A stretch of 64,000 nt of DNA, taken from positions 5,296,731-5,360,730 of the forward strand of contig NZ_CP014137.1 of NCBI RefSeq assembly GCF_002291445.1, read 5' to 3'. Source of the DNA: Brenneria goodwinii (GTDB lineage Bacteria; Pseudomonadota; Gammaproteobacteria; Enterobacterales; Enterobacteriaceae). The notes below the pieces were generated by a model, which was given only the letters and a program-made list of their open reading frames with translations, ran no database searches and was not told the DNA's origin. The position numbers and the translations under genes are program-made. This document shows positions 32,965 through 40,169 of this stretch, piece after piece; position 1 is the first letter of the stretch, and each line of letters begins with the position of its first letter.

Positions 32965-33028
32965 AAAGAGCACTGGTTCACACCCTACGTTTAGCATCTC
33001 ACGGATTCGGTGCGTCCCAATGCTCTTT
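32965..33028 (-). ncRNA. candidate structured phage RNA in leftward operon
   Basis: On the minus strand, AAAGAGCATTGG (33028-33017) pairs with CCAGTGCTCTTT (32976-32965): 12 bp with one G-U. A two-base by two-base purine internal loop (GA/AA) follows, then a second stem CGCACC/GGTGTG (33014-33009 with 32984-32979), and a 24-base apical loop. It lies in the leader between two early genes. The compact two-stem design recalls phage antisense/immunity RNAs of the C4 or P4 CI type, but that relationship is only a suggestion. Confidence 0.5.
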
Positions 33029-33037
33029 GCTGTTGTG

Positions 33038-33253
33038 TTAATCGGGGTTGGCTAATTTTCTCAGACGTTCAAAGTCCGCATCCTGCCTTTCGCCCCAGGT
33101 GATTTCCGCCCACAAATTGAATGCGCCGTATGCCCATTCTTTATACATTTCCGCAATGCCGGCAGAGTCAGCGTGTTGAATCGATGTGGATATGCAATGA
33201 GTAATCTGTTTTTCTGTCGCCGCGGTGATGTCTTTATATGTCCAGGTTTTCAT
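33038..33253 (-). CDS. hypothetical phage protein (71 residues)
   Basis: The start MKTWTYKDITAATEKQITHC at 33253 is preceded by GTGAGG. The protein is a small, mainly helical protein with several Trp residues (EWAYGAFNLWAEITWGERQD). It lies directly downstream of a small membrane protein gene and immediately before the structured RNA. The family is not recognised. Confidence 0.55.
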   Translation of the reverse strand: MKTWTYKDITAATEKQITHCISTSIQHADSAGIAEMYKEWAYGAFNLWAEITWGERQDADFERLRKLANPD

Positions 33254-33261
33254 TGTGAGCC

Positions 33262-33375
33262 TCACCCTGTGAAAATTTCATAAATGTGATAAACACCGGC
33301 AATCACGAGAGACAGCGCAGCCATGATTGCTAAAGTGATCAGGATTTCCATCACACACCTCTTTATCAATGCCAT
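33262..33375 (-). CDS. 37-residue single-helix membrane protein
   Basis: Read directly from the sequence: ATG at 33375, GAGG eight bases upstream, stop at 33264-33262. The product begins MALIKRCVMEILITLAIMAA and is one hydrophobic helix with a short polar end (EIFTG). An internal ATG at 33351, with its own AGAGG, would give 29 residues. It lies in series with early genes whose ribosome sites are equally good. Small membrane proteins in this part of lambdoid phages can act in superinfection or lysis control; none can be assigned here. Confidence 0.55.
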   Translation of the reverse strand: MALIKRCVMEILITLAIMAALSLVIAGVYHIYEIFTG

Positions 33376-33459
33376 CGTGATTACCTCGGATGTAGATCGC
33401 CGGTTACGAATCCGGCGACGCGAACCCGCGCCCGGTTGATGCCCTGGTGAAGGCGGGAA

Positions 33460-33630
33460 TTATTGATGTTTTAATTCAGCGTAATATTCACGGCCAATCT
33501 TCATGGCCATGTGAAATCGCATTGCTGGTGGGATACCGCTTCGTTCCATGTAGTCACAATGTGATTGCATCTGCTGAACAAGCCGTAAATGTTGTGCTTG
33601 GGAAAGGCGTTTGTTGGTGTCAGGTTTCAT
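33460..33630 (-). CDS. hypothetical small phage protein (56 residues)
   Basis: The start MKPDTNKRLSQAQHLRLVQQ at 33630 is preceded by GAGGTCATT. It is followed by MERSGIPPAMRFHMAMKIG, giving a helical, basic, soluble protein. An upstream ATG at 33663 would add eleven residues but lacks a better ribosome site. Function unknown. The hairpin CGCCGG/CCGGCG lies just downstream near 33398-33417. Confidence 0.5.
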   Translation of the reverse strand: MKPDTNKRLSQAQHLRLVQQMQSHCDYMERSGIPPAMRFHMAMKIGREYYAELKHQ

Positions 33631-33703
33631 AATGACCTCAACTGCTGGTGGTAGTGGTTTCATTCATGCACCCGTAAAGCTGGTAGGCGCAGGGTGAAGT
33701 CAC

Positions 33704-34012
33704 TCAGCAGCCCATCATGCGCTCCATGCGCTCCATACGTGCCATTTCCGCCAGTTCGCGAGCGTTACGGCGTTCCTCAACCAGCTCGCGCTTTTCTGCA
33801 AAGGTCAGCGCCGCAATGTTGGGCACCCGAACCTTGCCGGTAGCACAGCAATGGGTGCAGGGAACGTCATAAGCGCCGTCTAAAATCATGTCGCGCTCTT
33901 CCGGCTCCATGTCATTCAGTTCGCTACTGGTGAATCCGTTGGAGAAAGCAGGGTTGTCCATCATGCCGTGTCCTTCGCAGACATGGCAGATAACGAAATT
34001 GTACTTACGCAT
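33704..34012 (-). CDS. zinc-finger phage protein, first gene of leftward operon
   Basis: A 102-residue protein with two Cys pairs, CHVCEGHG near residue 9 and CTHCCATGK near residue 52. This is a DnaJ-like zinc-binding arrangement separated by an acidic loop. The C-terminus is a charged helix with repeated MERMERM residues. It is the first gene after PL, the position occupied by the N antiterminator in lambda. A regulatory or RNA-binding role is therefore possible but unproven. Confidence 0.6.
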   Translation of the reverse strand: MRKYNFVICHVCEGHGMMDNPAFSNGFTSSELNDMEPEERDMILDGAYDVPCTHCCATGKVRVPNIAALTFAEKRELVEERRNARELAEMARMERMERMMGC

Positions 34013-34043
34013 TGAGGTATCCTCTCAGGTAGTGGTCTTAATG

Positions 34044-34062
34044 AAGCGCCCAGAGGACGCTT
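34044..34062 (-). promoter_or_regulatory. leader hairpin, possible nut-like element
   Basis: On the minus strand AAGCGTCC-TCT-GGGCGCTT forms an 8-bp stem (one G-U) with a three-base loop, 32 bases before the first leftward gene. Its position in the PL leader is that of lambda nutL, but the loop is smaller than a typical boxB. Confidence 0.35.
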
Positions 34063-34196
34063 TATAAGTTCACTTATCCTTTGCTGTGGTCACGGCATAG
34101 CTCTCACTACCCCTGCACCCCTCGCACTCGCACCGGTTTTGCATTTCTCGGTGGTCTAAGCGGTCATCTGAGACAGTGTATTGTCTCGATGGGTTA

Positions 34197-34259
34197 AAAG
34201 TACCGCAGGTATTATTGCTGGTCAATACCTAAAGTATTAAAATAAATACTGCAAGTATT
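34197..34259 (-). promoter_or_regulatory. OL operators and leftward early promoter PL
   Basis: Three 15-bp partial palindromes lie at 34199-34213 (AGTACCGCAGGTATT), 34224-34238 (AATACCTAAAGTATT) and 34245-34259 (AATACTGCAAGTATT). A minus-strand promoter, -35 TTGACC (34225-34220), 17-base spacer, -10 TACTTT (34202-34197), is overlapped by the first two. The same operator type occurs three times in front of cro, so this is the left operator of the CI repressor. Confidence 0.85.
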
Positions 34260-34355
34260 CCTCTGTTGATTTATAAGTGAATTTATTTTTTGCGGGTGTG
34301 TGACGGGTTAATCGATAGGTGGGATAGGTGAGGGGATTAGCCAAACGACAGGTAC

Positions 34356-34378
34356 AAAAAATCCCGCCGTAGCGGGAT
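34356..34378 (-). terminator. terminator after NYN-domain gene
   Basis: The perfect 7-bp stem ATCCCGC/GCGGGAT with a four-base loop is followed on the minus strand by five T residues. It insulates the cI-side transcript from the PL region. Confidence 0.8.
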
Positions 34379-34394
34379 ATAAAAAATGGAAACA

Positions 34395-35222
34395 TTATCT
34401 ATGATTTTGTGCCCTTGTATTTTTGTGTCTCGGAGGTCGGGCAGTTTGCTTTTTCGGTTTTCGTTCGTGCCACCAGTCAGGTAATGGAGTTGGCTCCACT
34501 TCTAAAGCATCAGCCATGCCAGAAATCAAGCTGTAGGAATGAACCCCATCAATATGCTCAGATAAAGATGCGGTGACAGTTTGCCGTAGCGGGTCTAAAA
34601 TGAAGTCTATCCCTTTTATCCTTGCATGTTTTGCTGCTGGAACGAAATCAGAATCGCCCGCGACAAGGACTATTACATCGACTAACTTTTCATAAGCAAG
34701 TGTAGTTATATCCATACCTAACTTTATGTCGACTTGCTTTTGTTTTATATCATAGTAGAAATCGTCGTTGTTTAACTCATCCCATTTGCGCCTTCCAGTC
34801 ATGAGTGCATCAAGAGCATGAGTTTTAAGCTGCCATCTTTTATTATCGACCAAGGTTCCTAAGCGTAACGCTGTTTTTCTGCTTTTGCGGAGTTCTTCGT
34901 GTAAAGCTTCTCGGAGAATGTAACTTGGTTCTAATTTAAAATTTTTTCTTCCTGGAGTTTTATGAGATGGATCTGATGGTAGTGGTAGCCTTGTCTGAAT
35001 ATCAAGTGGAGGGCAGTCATAGAAGTAAATTCTATAAAGCTCAACAGGCTCTCTTTTATCTTGAGACTGTTTCCTTCCATTCAAGTGGCTTTGAACCAAG
35101 GCCCATATAATTTTCATTATGTGGGTTGCTGATAGTTCATGATCCTTAAAATGTTTTCTCTGTGTGGCATGTACCCGCTGCATAAAAAAGCCAGCGTCAA
35201 TCATAATTGCTGCTTTCTTCAT
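34395..35222 (-). CDS. NYN-domain protein (putative RNase) in the rex position
   Basis: A 275-residue protein of the NYN/LabA (PIN-like nuclease) group. It has AAIMIDAGFF with an N-terminal Asp, the acidic VDIKLGMDIT motif, and LVAGDSDFVPAAKHARIKG with clustered acidic residues, together a metal-dependent RNase-type active site. The C-terminal 25 residues are strongly basic (KPKKQTARPPRHK), fitting RNA binding. It lies between OL and cI on the cI strand, as lambda rexAB does. It could therefore be expressed in the lysogen and protect it. GC content is clearly lower than in neighbouring genes, marking late acquisition. Nuclease activity and exclusion are inferred. Confidence 0.8.
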   Translation of the reverse strand: MKKAAIMIDAGFFMQRVHATQRKHFKDHELSATHIMKIIWALVQSHLNGRKQSQDKREPVELYRIYFYDCPPLDIQTRLPLPSDPSHKTPGRKNFKLEPSYILREALHEELRKSRKTALRLGTLVDNKRWQLKTHALDALMTGRRKWDELNNDDFYYDIKQKQVDIKLGMDITTLAYEKLVDVIVLVAGDSDFVPAAKHARIKGIDFILDPLRQTVTASLSEHIDGVHSYSLISGMADALEVEPTPLPDWWHERKPKKQTARPPRHKNTRAQNHR

Positions 35223-35231
35223 TTTTCATCC

Positions 35232-35294
35232 AAAAAAAAATGGCTTGGAGCCGTTATGTAGATATTAACAATTGTCTACGAACGGGGCCAAGCC
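35232..35294 (-). ncRNA. hairpin with U-tract in front of the NYN gene (attenuator or small RNA)
   Basis: On the minus strand GGCTTGG (35294-35288) pairs with CCAAGCC (35248-35242), and an imperfect inner stem CCGTTCGTAGA/TCTACATAACGG extends it. Nine T residues (35240-35232) follow, then the NYN gene starts ten bases later. This is an intrinsic terminator located before, not after, a gene. A possible promoter, TTGACG-N17-TACCTT, lies just upstream at about 35333-35305. It could be an attenuator controlling the NYN gene or a discrete ~60-base RNA partner. Confidence 0.6.
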
Positions 35295-35519
35295 TGATGG
35301 CCTAAAGGTATGTCAAACCAATCTATCCGTCAACTGGATTTTTGTTTTTTTTTTAATGTCAAGACTACAATATACAGGACTTGCTGAGTATCAATGATCA
35401 TCAGTTGTTTATCATTACAATGAAACCAACCTCATCATAGTCTGAACAGCTACAGCATAGTTCAAGCAAACCGTTTGTACTCAATGGACTGCACTGCTGC
35501 CGCAGAACTTTAGCCATGG
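35295..35519. other. spacer between NYN leader and cI
   Basis: About 225 AT-rich bases. Apart from the candidate promoter near 35305-35333 and a ten-T run at 35345-35354, no gene or strong structure is seen. Confidence 0.4.
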
Positions 35520-36230
35520 CTATATCAGACGCAGTTTTGTTTCCACTGCGACGCCGATGATCCGGCAGTTCCCGTTGATTTCCCGCATCGGCCATGCTGG
35601 ATTCAACCCTTTCAGATAACGCACACCACCGTCGATTATCAGTTTTTTGAATGTAGCTTCGTTTGAATCTGTCAGCTTTGCGACAACTAGGCTACCGTTT
35701 ACTGCGTCACGGCCAGTATCAAACAAAACCAAAGTTCCCTCTGGGATACTCAGGCCAGAGGGGGATGTCATTGATTCCCCCTCGACCAACAGCCAAAACC
35801 CTTGACCCTGTATGTGGGCGTCAGATTCGAACCAGTGATCGATGTCCTTTAGTGTGTATGACTCAACTGCCTCATCCCATTCGCCAGCCTGCACTTTACT
35901 TATGAGTGGATATTTTATGCTTGGTTTGTACGATGCGACGTATGTAACGTTGGGTTCTGCTACATGTGAGTACCCGGCAACTTCTTTTGCCAACGATGGG
36001 CTGAAGTCTGAAATTGATACTTGTAAAATTTTTGCAAACGCAGAGGCCGTAGCCACGTTGAGCGAATTTCTTCCGTTCAGATAGTGGCCTACTGCGCCTT
36101 GAGTTATATCCAGTTCATCAGCGATTTGCTGCTGGGTAACACCCAATGTTTTTTTCTTCGACTCGTACAAAGCCTTTAGACGCTTAGCATCTTCGAGCTG
36201 TTCCGCGGTCAGGTTCTTTTTCTTTTCCAT
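35520..36230 (-). CDS. CI-like prophage repressor with S24 autoprotease domain
   Basis: A 236-residue protein. The N-terminal helix-turn-helix (VTQQQIADELDITQGAVGHYLNG) spans residues about 31-53. The cleavage site Ala115-Gly116 (VQAGEW), catalytic Ser153 (GESMTSPSG) and Lys195 (ATFKKL) form a LexA/CI-type self-cleaving domain. It should repress PR and PL through the six AATACY-N3-RGTATT operators and be inactivated by RecA after DNA damage. The start is next to OR. Confidence 0.93.
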   Translation of the reverse strand: MEKKKNLTAEQLEDAKRLKALYESKKKTLGVTQQQIADELDITQGAVGHYLNGRNSLNVATASAFAKILQVSISDFSPSLAKEVAGYSHVAEPNVTYVASYKPSIKYPLISKVQAGEWDEAVESYTLKDIDHWFESDAHIQGQGFWLLVEGESMTSPSGLSIPEGTLVLFDTGRDAVNGSLVVAKLTDSNEATFKKLIIDGGVRYLKGLNPAWPMREINGNCRIIGVAVETKLRLI

Positions 36231-36241
36231 CCTTGAATTCT

Positions 36242-36306
36242 AATACCTACGTTATTAAAAAATGAAATACCGCAAGTATTGATTTATTTAATACTTTGGG
36301 TATTAT
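36242..36306 (+). promoter_or_regulatory. OR operators and rightward early promoter PR
   Basis: Three 15-bp operators lie at 36242-36256, 36266-36280 and 36290-36304, evenly spaced by 24 bases centre to centre. The middle one, AATACCGCAAGTATT, is the best palindrome. PR is seen as TTGATT (36279-36284), 16 bases, then TATTAT (36301-36306), overlapped by the two right-hand operators. The left-hand one abuts the cI gene and probably governs repressor autoregulation. Confidence 0.85.
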
Positions 36307-36335
36307 TGTTTTGTAAGTGAGTTCAGGAGCCAACA

Positions 36336-36542
36336 ATGCAAAAACAAACTCTCGCTGATTTCGTCAGGGAGAACGGTCAGGCGAAAGCGGCTGATGCAAT
36401 TGGTGTTCACCAGACTGCGATCAGTAAGGCCGTCCGAACTGGAAGAAAAATATTTGTTATTCAGCTACCAGATGGCCGTGTGGAAGCAGAAGAACTGAGG
36501 CCATTTCCAAGTAGCAAGCACCAGACCGATCAAGTTGCTTGA
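36336..36542 (+). CDS. Cro-like repressor
   Basis: A 68-residue protein with a lambda-Cro-type helix-turn-helix (TLADFVRENGQAKAADAIGVHQTAISKAVRTGRKIFV). It is the first gene rightward from PR and divergent from cI, with AGGAGC before the ATG. It should bind the same operators as CI and favour lytic growth. Confidence 0.9.
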   Translation: MQKQTLADFVRENGQAKAADAIGVHQTAISKAVRTGRKIFVIQLPDGRVEAEELRPFPSSKHQTDQVA

Positions 36543-36601
36543 TGGAACCCAGTATCTAACAGCTATCAGTTCAATGTAACCACAGCCAGGAGAACCTAAC
36601 T

Positions 36602-37132
36602 GTGTCACAGCAAAAACCAGAATGGCAGGCAGAGAAACAGCCCGATTGGGTGATAGCCGTTGCCAGAAAAATCATTACGGGCCTGCCGGGTGGATACGCT
36701 GAGGCTGCTCAATGGCTGGGAGTTACAGAGAACGCCCTGTTTAACCGTCTGCGTCCTGACAGTAACCAAATATTCCCGATCGGCTGGCTGATAGTGCTAC
36801 AGCAAGCTGGTGGCACAACGCTATTTGCTGATGCGGTATCACGCCAGTCAAACAGCGTTAACGTCCGTCTACCGAGCATTGAAGAGATAGAGAATGGCGA
36901 TGTGAACCTGCGCTTGATGGAAGCGATTGAATATATCGGTCGTCACTCTGAGTTAATTCGCCACGCTACAGAAGACGGCGTGATTGATGCTGAAGAGAAA
37001 CGGGCGATTGATGAAAACAGCTATGCCGTTATCGCTAAATTTCAAGAAAGCATCGTCCTGCTGTACAGCGTTTTCTGTCCACAGTCTGAACAACCACCAA
37101 ATACCCAAATCATTCCCCATCGACGCGAATAA
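36602..37132 (+). CDS. CII/YmfL-like phage regulatory protein
   Basis: A 176-residue protein starting at GTG with AGGAGA eight bases upstream. A helix-turn-helix-like segment (GGYAEAAQWLGVTENALFNRLRP) is followed by helices of the YmfL/CII-type regulator found after cro in many enterobacterial prophages. It probably activates repressor or integrase synthesis during establishment of lysogeny. The function is inferred from position and fold. Confidence 0.75.
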   Translation: MSQQKPEWQAEKQPDWVIAVARKIITGLPGGYAEAAQWLGVTENALFNRLRPDSNQIFPIGWLIVLQQAGGTTLFADAVSRQSNSVNVRLPSIEEIENGDVNLRLMEAIEYIGRHSELIRHATEDGVIDAEEKRAIDENSYAVIAKFQESIVLLYSVFCPQSEQPPNTQIIPHRRE

Positions 37133-37186
37133 CGCTGGTGGCCATCTGCCGTAATAACACAACCGTTTGATTTTCGGAGGTGCCAG

Positions 37187-37486
37187 ATGGACGCATTCAA
37201 CTATGTGAAACCTGTTATGCCAGTCGCGTATTGCCGTGAGGATGCCGCTTGGATTCAGGAAACGTTACGCCAGTTACCGACCGCGCAGCGGGTAAAAATC
37301 GCGCATGCCTACGCGGAGGTGTACCAAGCCGCATTCGACGCCGAGCCGGTTTCGTATCGGCAGGAAAATGCAGGGCGCAGGGCGGCAAATACGCGCCTGC
37401 GGCTGTATGTCGAGCGGTTCTCAAGAGCCAATCAGGGATTCACATCCCCGCCGCCGCTGGCGTCACAAGCGAGGGTAGCAGCATGA
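37187..37486 (+). CDS. hypothetical phage protein (99 residues)
   Basis: MDAFNYVKPVMPVAYCREDA, then LPTAQRVKIAHAYAEVYQAAFDAEP and RRAANTRLRLYVERFSRA. It resembles small proteins of lambdoid replication regions of unknown role. CGGAGGTGCC precedes the ATG. Its stop overlaps the ATG of a 27-residue frame in the G-rich tract. Confidence 0.65.
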   Translation: MDAFNYVKPVMPVAYCREDAAWIQETLRQLPTAQRVKIAHAYAEVYQAAFDAEPVSYRQENAGRRAANTRLRLYVERFSRANQGFTSPPPLASQARVAA

Positions 37487-37566
37487 ATTTTGTACCGGTG
37501 TTTTTTTTATACGGGGGAGCGGGGAAGGGTAAGAGGGGGGAAAGGGGGGTGATCGGGTTGGGGTGA
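37483..37566 (+). CDS. 27-residue frame through G-rich tract (doubtful)
   Basis: The ATG overlaps the previous stop (ATGA), so translation could be coupled. The product starts MNFVPVFFLYGGAGKGKRGE and is low in complexity because it reads through G runs. It may not be a real protein; it is listed because of the coupling. Confidence 0.25.
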   Translation: MNFVPVFFLYGGAGKGKRGERGVIGLG

Positions 37567-37571
37567 GGGGG
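37513..37571 (+). repeat. dense G-run tract with G-quadruplex potential
   Basis: Eight runs of three to six G residues occur within 59 bases on the plus strand, separated by one to six bases. It lies between the regulatory genes and the helicase/primase genes. Folding and function are not known; the region of the phage origin is a possibility. Confidence 0.7.
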
Positions 37572-37668
37572 AAGGAACAGCACTACCAAAGAGGGATGAT
37601 CTTAAAGAGATCGATCAGTGAATTGCCGGGTGTGGTTATTTATACAGTGGTGAGGTGAAAAACAGAAA

Positions 37669-39207
37669 ATGCTGAACATTACGCCAAATTTAGCGCAGGG
37701 CAGGGCATTGAACGCGCTGCGCCAGAACTGGAAGACAACGGCCAGTTTCATGATTTACAGCCCGGTCGGTAGCGGCAAAACCGGACTGGCAGCGTTTATC
37801 ACTGATGGGCTGGTTAGTCGCTCTATGCGCGTAATGTTTGTGGCTCCGTACACTGTCCTGTTAGACCAGACGGCAAGCCGTTTCGTTGAGTACGGTCTCC
37901 CCGCTGATGAGATTGGTTACGTTTGGCGTGGTCACCCTGCGTATGATCCGCAACGCCTGATTCAAATCGCCTCAGCCGACACGCTGATCCGCCGCGAATT
38001 CCCGGACAACATCGACCTGTTGTTTATCGACGAAGCGCATCTGAAGCGCAAAAAGATTTTGGAGACGATTGAACACCTGGCTCAAAACACCGCGACGAAA
38101 GTGATCGGGCTGTCTGGTACGCCGTTCGCTAAGTTCCTGGGTAATTATTACCAGCGCCTGATCAAGCCGACGACGATGAAAGAGTTGATCGAGATCGGCG
38201 CACTGAGCAAGTACGAATTTTACGCCCCATCAACGCCAGACCTGAGCAGCGTTAAAACCGTAGGCAACAGCGACTACGGCTCTGATTACAACGAAACCCA
38301 ATTATCCAGAATGATGAGCGAAGCCAAACTGGTAGGGGATATTGTTCAGAACTGGCTGGAGAATGGGCAGAACCGACAGACCGTGTGTTTCTGCGTTGAC
38401 GTCGCACACGCGAATTTTGTTGCTGTCGAATTTAACCGCGTTGGTGTCGCTGCTGAAATCATGACGGCGAAAACACCTCACGACGAACGCCAACTGACTA
38501 TCCGCCGCTTTGAACAGGGCATCACGAAAATCATTATCAACGTTGGCGTACTGGTTGCCGGGTTCGACAGTGACGTGCGCTGCATCATCTACGGGCGCCC
38601 CACCAAATCAGAGATTCGCTGGATTCAATGCCTGGGGCGCGGCCTGCGTACTGCGCCCGGTAAAGATTACTGCCTGATATTCGATCACTCTGGAACCGTG
38701 CACAAGCTGGGCTATCCCGACGATATCGAATATGACGGCTTACTCTCCAGTTCTGACGGCATGGAAGACGTCCCGGTCAACGCGTCAAAACCAGACCAGC
38801 AAGAACGCCTGCCGAAAGAATGCCCCTCATGCCATTACGTGAAACCTGCCGGTATCTACATTTGCCCCAAATGCGGCTTTAAACCGCTGTCCGGTGAGGA
38901 TGTGGATACCGACAGGAGTCGCGGCCTGACAAAAGTCAGCAAAACCAAAGAGAAGTTCACAGCAGAAATGAAGCAGGCGTGGTGGTCACAGATTCTCTTC
39001 TATCAGCGCATCCGCAGTACACAAGGCAAGCCGGTCAGTGATGGCTGGTGCTCCCATACATATCGCAAGAAATTCGGCGTCTGGCCTAAAGGGTTACACC
39101 GCACCCCTATGGAGACTACGCCTGAAGTCATGAATTACATCAAATCGCTGCGCATTGCCTATGCCAAGGCGCAGGAAAAAGCACATAAACAAGAGAAAGC
39201 AGCATGA
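37669..39207 (+). CDS. superfamily 2 DEAH-type phage helicase
   Basis: A 512-residue protein. Motif I is SPVGSGKTGLAAF (about residues 30-42), Walker B is LLFIDEAHLKRKK, motif III is GLSGTPFAKF and motif VI is QCLGRGLRTAPGK. A C-terminal zinc ribbon (CPSCHY...CPKCGF) is present. This is the P4-like or Rad3/UvsW-like helicase that serves phage DNA replication with the adjoining primase. The ends of the helicase and primase genes overlap by four bases. Confidence 0.88.
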   Translation: MLNITPNLAQGRALNALRQNWKTTASFMIYSPVGSGKTGLAAFITDGLVSRSMRVMFVAPYTVLLDQTASRFVEYGLPADEIGYVWRGHPAYDPQRLIQIASADTLIRREFPDNIDLLFIDEAHLKRKKILETIEHLAQNTATKVIGLSGTPFAKFLGNYYQRLIKPTTMKELIEIGALSKYEFYAPSTPDLSSVKTVGNSDYGSDYNETQLSRMMSEAKLVGDIVQNWLENGQNRQTVCFCVDVAHANFVAVEFNRVGVAAEIMTAKTPHDERQLTIRRFEQGITKIIINVGVLVAGFDSDVRCIIYGRPTKSEIRWIQCLGRGLRTAPGKDYCLIFDHSGTVHKLGYPDDIEYDGLLSSSDGMEDVPVNASKPDQQERLPKECPSCHYVKPAGIYICPKCGFKPLSGEDVDTDRSRGLTKVSKTKEKFTAEMKQAWWSQILFYQRIRSTQGKPVSDGWCSHTYRKKFGVWPKGLHRTPMETTPEVMNYIKSLRIAYAKAQEKAHKQEKAA

Positions 39208-40169
39208 ACACAGCAAAAGCGGCTATCGGGCGTTGGCCGGAAATATTCGAATACTATGGGTTACCCCCAGTGACGGGGAAAAACCATTTTAAGGGGGAAT
39301 GCCCGCTGTGTGGTCGCCGCGGCAAACTCCGTATTGACGACAAGAACGGCACCGGCTCGTACATCTGCGTCTGTGGATCGGGCGATGGCTGGTCAATGCT
39401 GACTAAAGCCACGGGAAAGGATTTCAAGACGCTGGCGCCGGAAGTCGATCGTCTTATCGGTAACGTGTTTACGCGTAGCGATGAAGCGCCGCCAAAGAGC
39501 CAGACAACGGCTAGCCGGGAAAAGGTTATACGCAAATTCCCAACATTAACCCCATTGCGCAGCACTGACGCCGCTAAATACCTGCTGAACCGTGGCATTA
39601 CCAGCTTGCCCACCGATGCCGTGCGTTATTGCGACACCCAGCGAGCCGCGGGGAAAACATTCCAGGCTATTTACTCTCTTGCCACTGATGACAAGGGGAC
39701 GTTGTGTTACCTGCACCGTACACTGCTGGACGGTGACAAAAAGGCGGACATCGGCACATCACAGAAAAAGCTGATGAAGCTGCAAGAGGATAACTATCTG
39801 GAACACGCCAACTCAGTGGCCATCCGCATGTTTCCCGTATCGACAACGCTGGGCATCGCTGAGGGCATAGAAACGGCGCTGTCATGCCATCAGATAACGG
39901 GCTGCAACACCTGGGCGGTACTGAACACCAATTTCATGAAGAAGTTCCGCGCCCCGCGTGGCGTCACGCACTTAATCATTTTTGCCGACATGGACAACAA
40001 CGCAGCTGGCCACGCTGCCGCTTTCCTATGCGCCAACGCCAATCTGCTGACAAAAAACGATATTCAGCGGGTATCTGTACGGTGGCCCAAGTCTGGCGAC
40101 TTCAACGATTTACTGACAGAAGGTCGAGACGTCTATGAACAAACTTTTTACCGGGGCGGTGTTCAATGA
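39204..40169 (+). CDS. TOPRIM-type phage DNA primase
   Basis: A 321-residue protein with an N-terminal zinc-binding domain (CPLCGRRGKLRIDDKNG, then CVCGSGDG) and a TOPRIM core (IAEGIETALSC, FADMDNNAAG). It is related to the primase portion of phage P4 alpha. It makes primers for the phage replication fork. It is coupled to the helicase upstream and the HNH/DUF968 gene downstream, each by a four-base overlap. Confidence 0.88.
   Translation: MNTAKAAIGRWPEIFEYYGLPPVTGKNHFKGECPLCGRRGKLRIDDKNGTGSYICVCGSGDGWSMLTKATGKDFKTLAPEVDRLIGNVFTRSDEAPPKSQTTASREKVIRKFPTLTPLRSTDAAKYLLNRGITSLPTDAVRYCDTQRAAGKTFQAIYSLATDDKGTLCYLHRTLLDGDKKADIGTSQKKLMKLQEDNYLEHANSVAIRMFPVSTTLGIAEGIETALSCHQITGCNTWAVLNTNFMKKFRAPRGVTHLIIFADMDNNAAGHAAAFLCANANLLTKNDIQRVSVRWPKSGDFNDLLTEGRDVYEQTFYRGGVQ

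Noticed and set aside
32805..32981. N-terminal extension of the phage gene starting at 32804
   Set aside because: The extension would run through intergenic sequence next to the structured RNA; the internal start has a near-perfect ribosome site.
35401..35595. 64-residue frame overlapping the end of cI
   Set aside because: No protein-like pattern or ribosome site, and it overlaps a conserved gene in a different frame.
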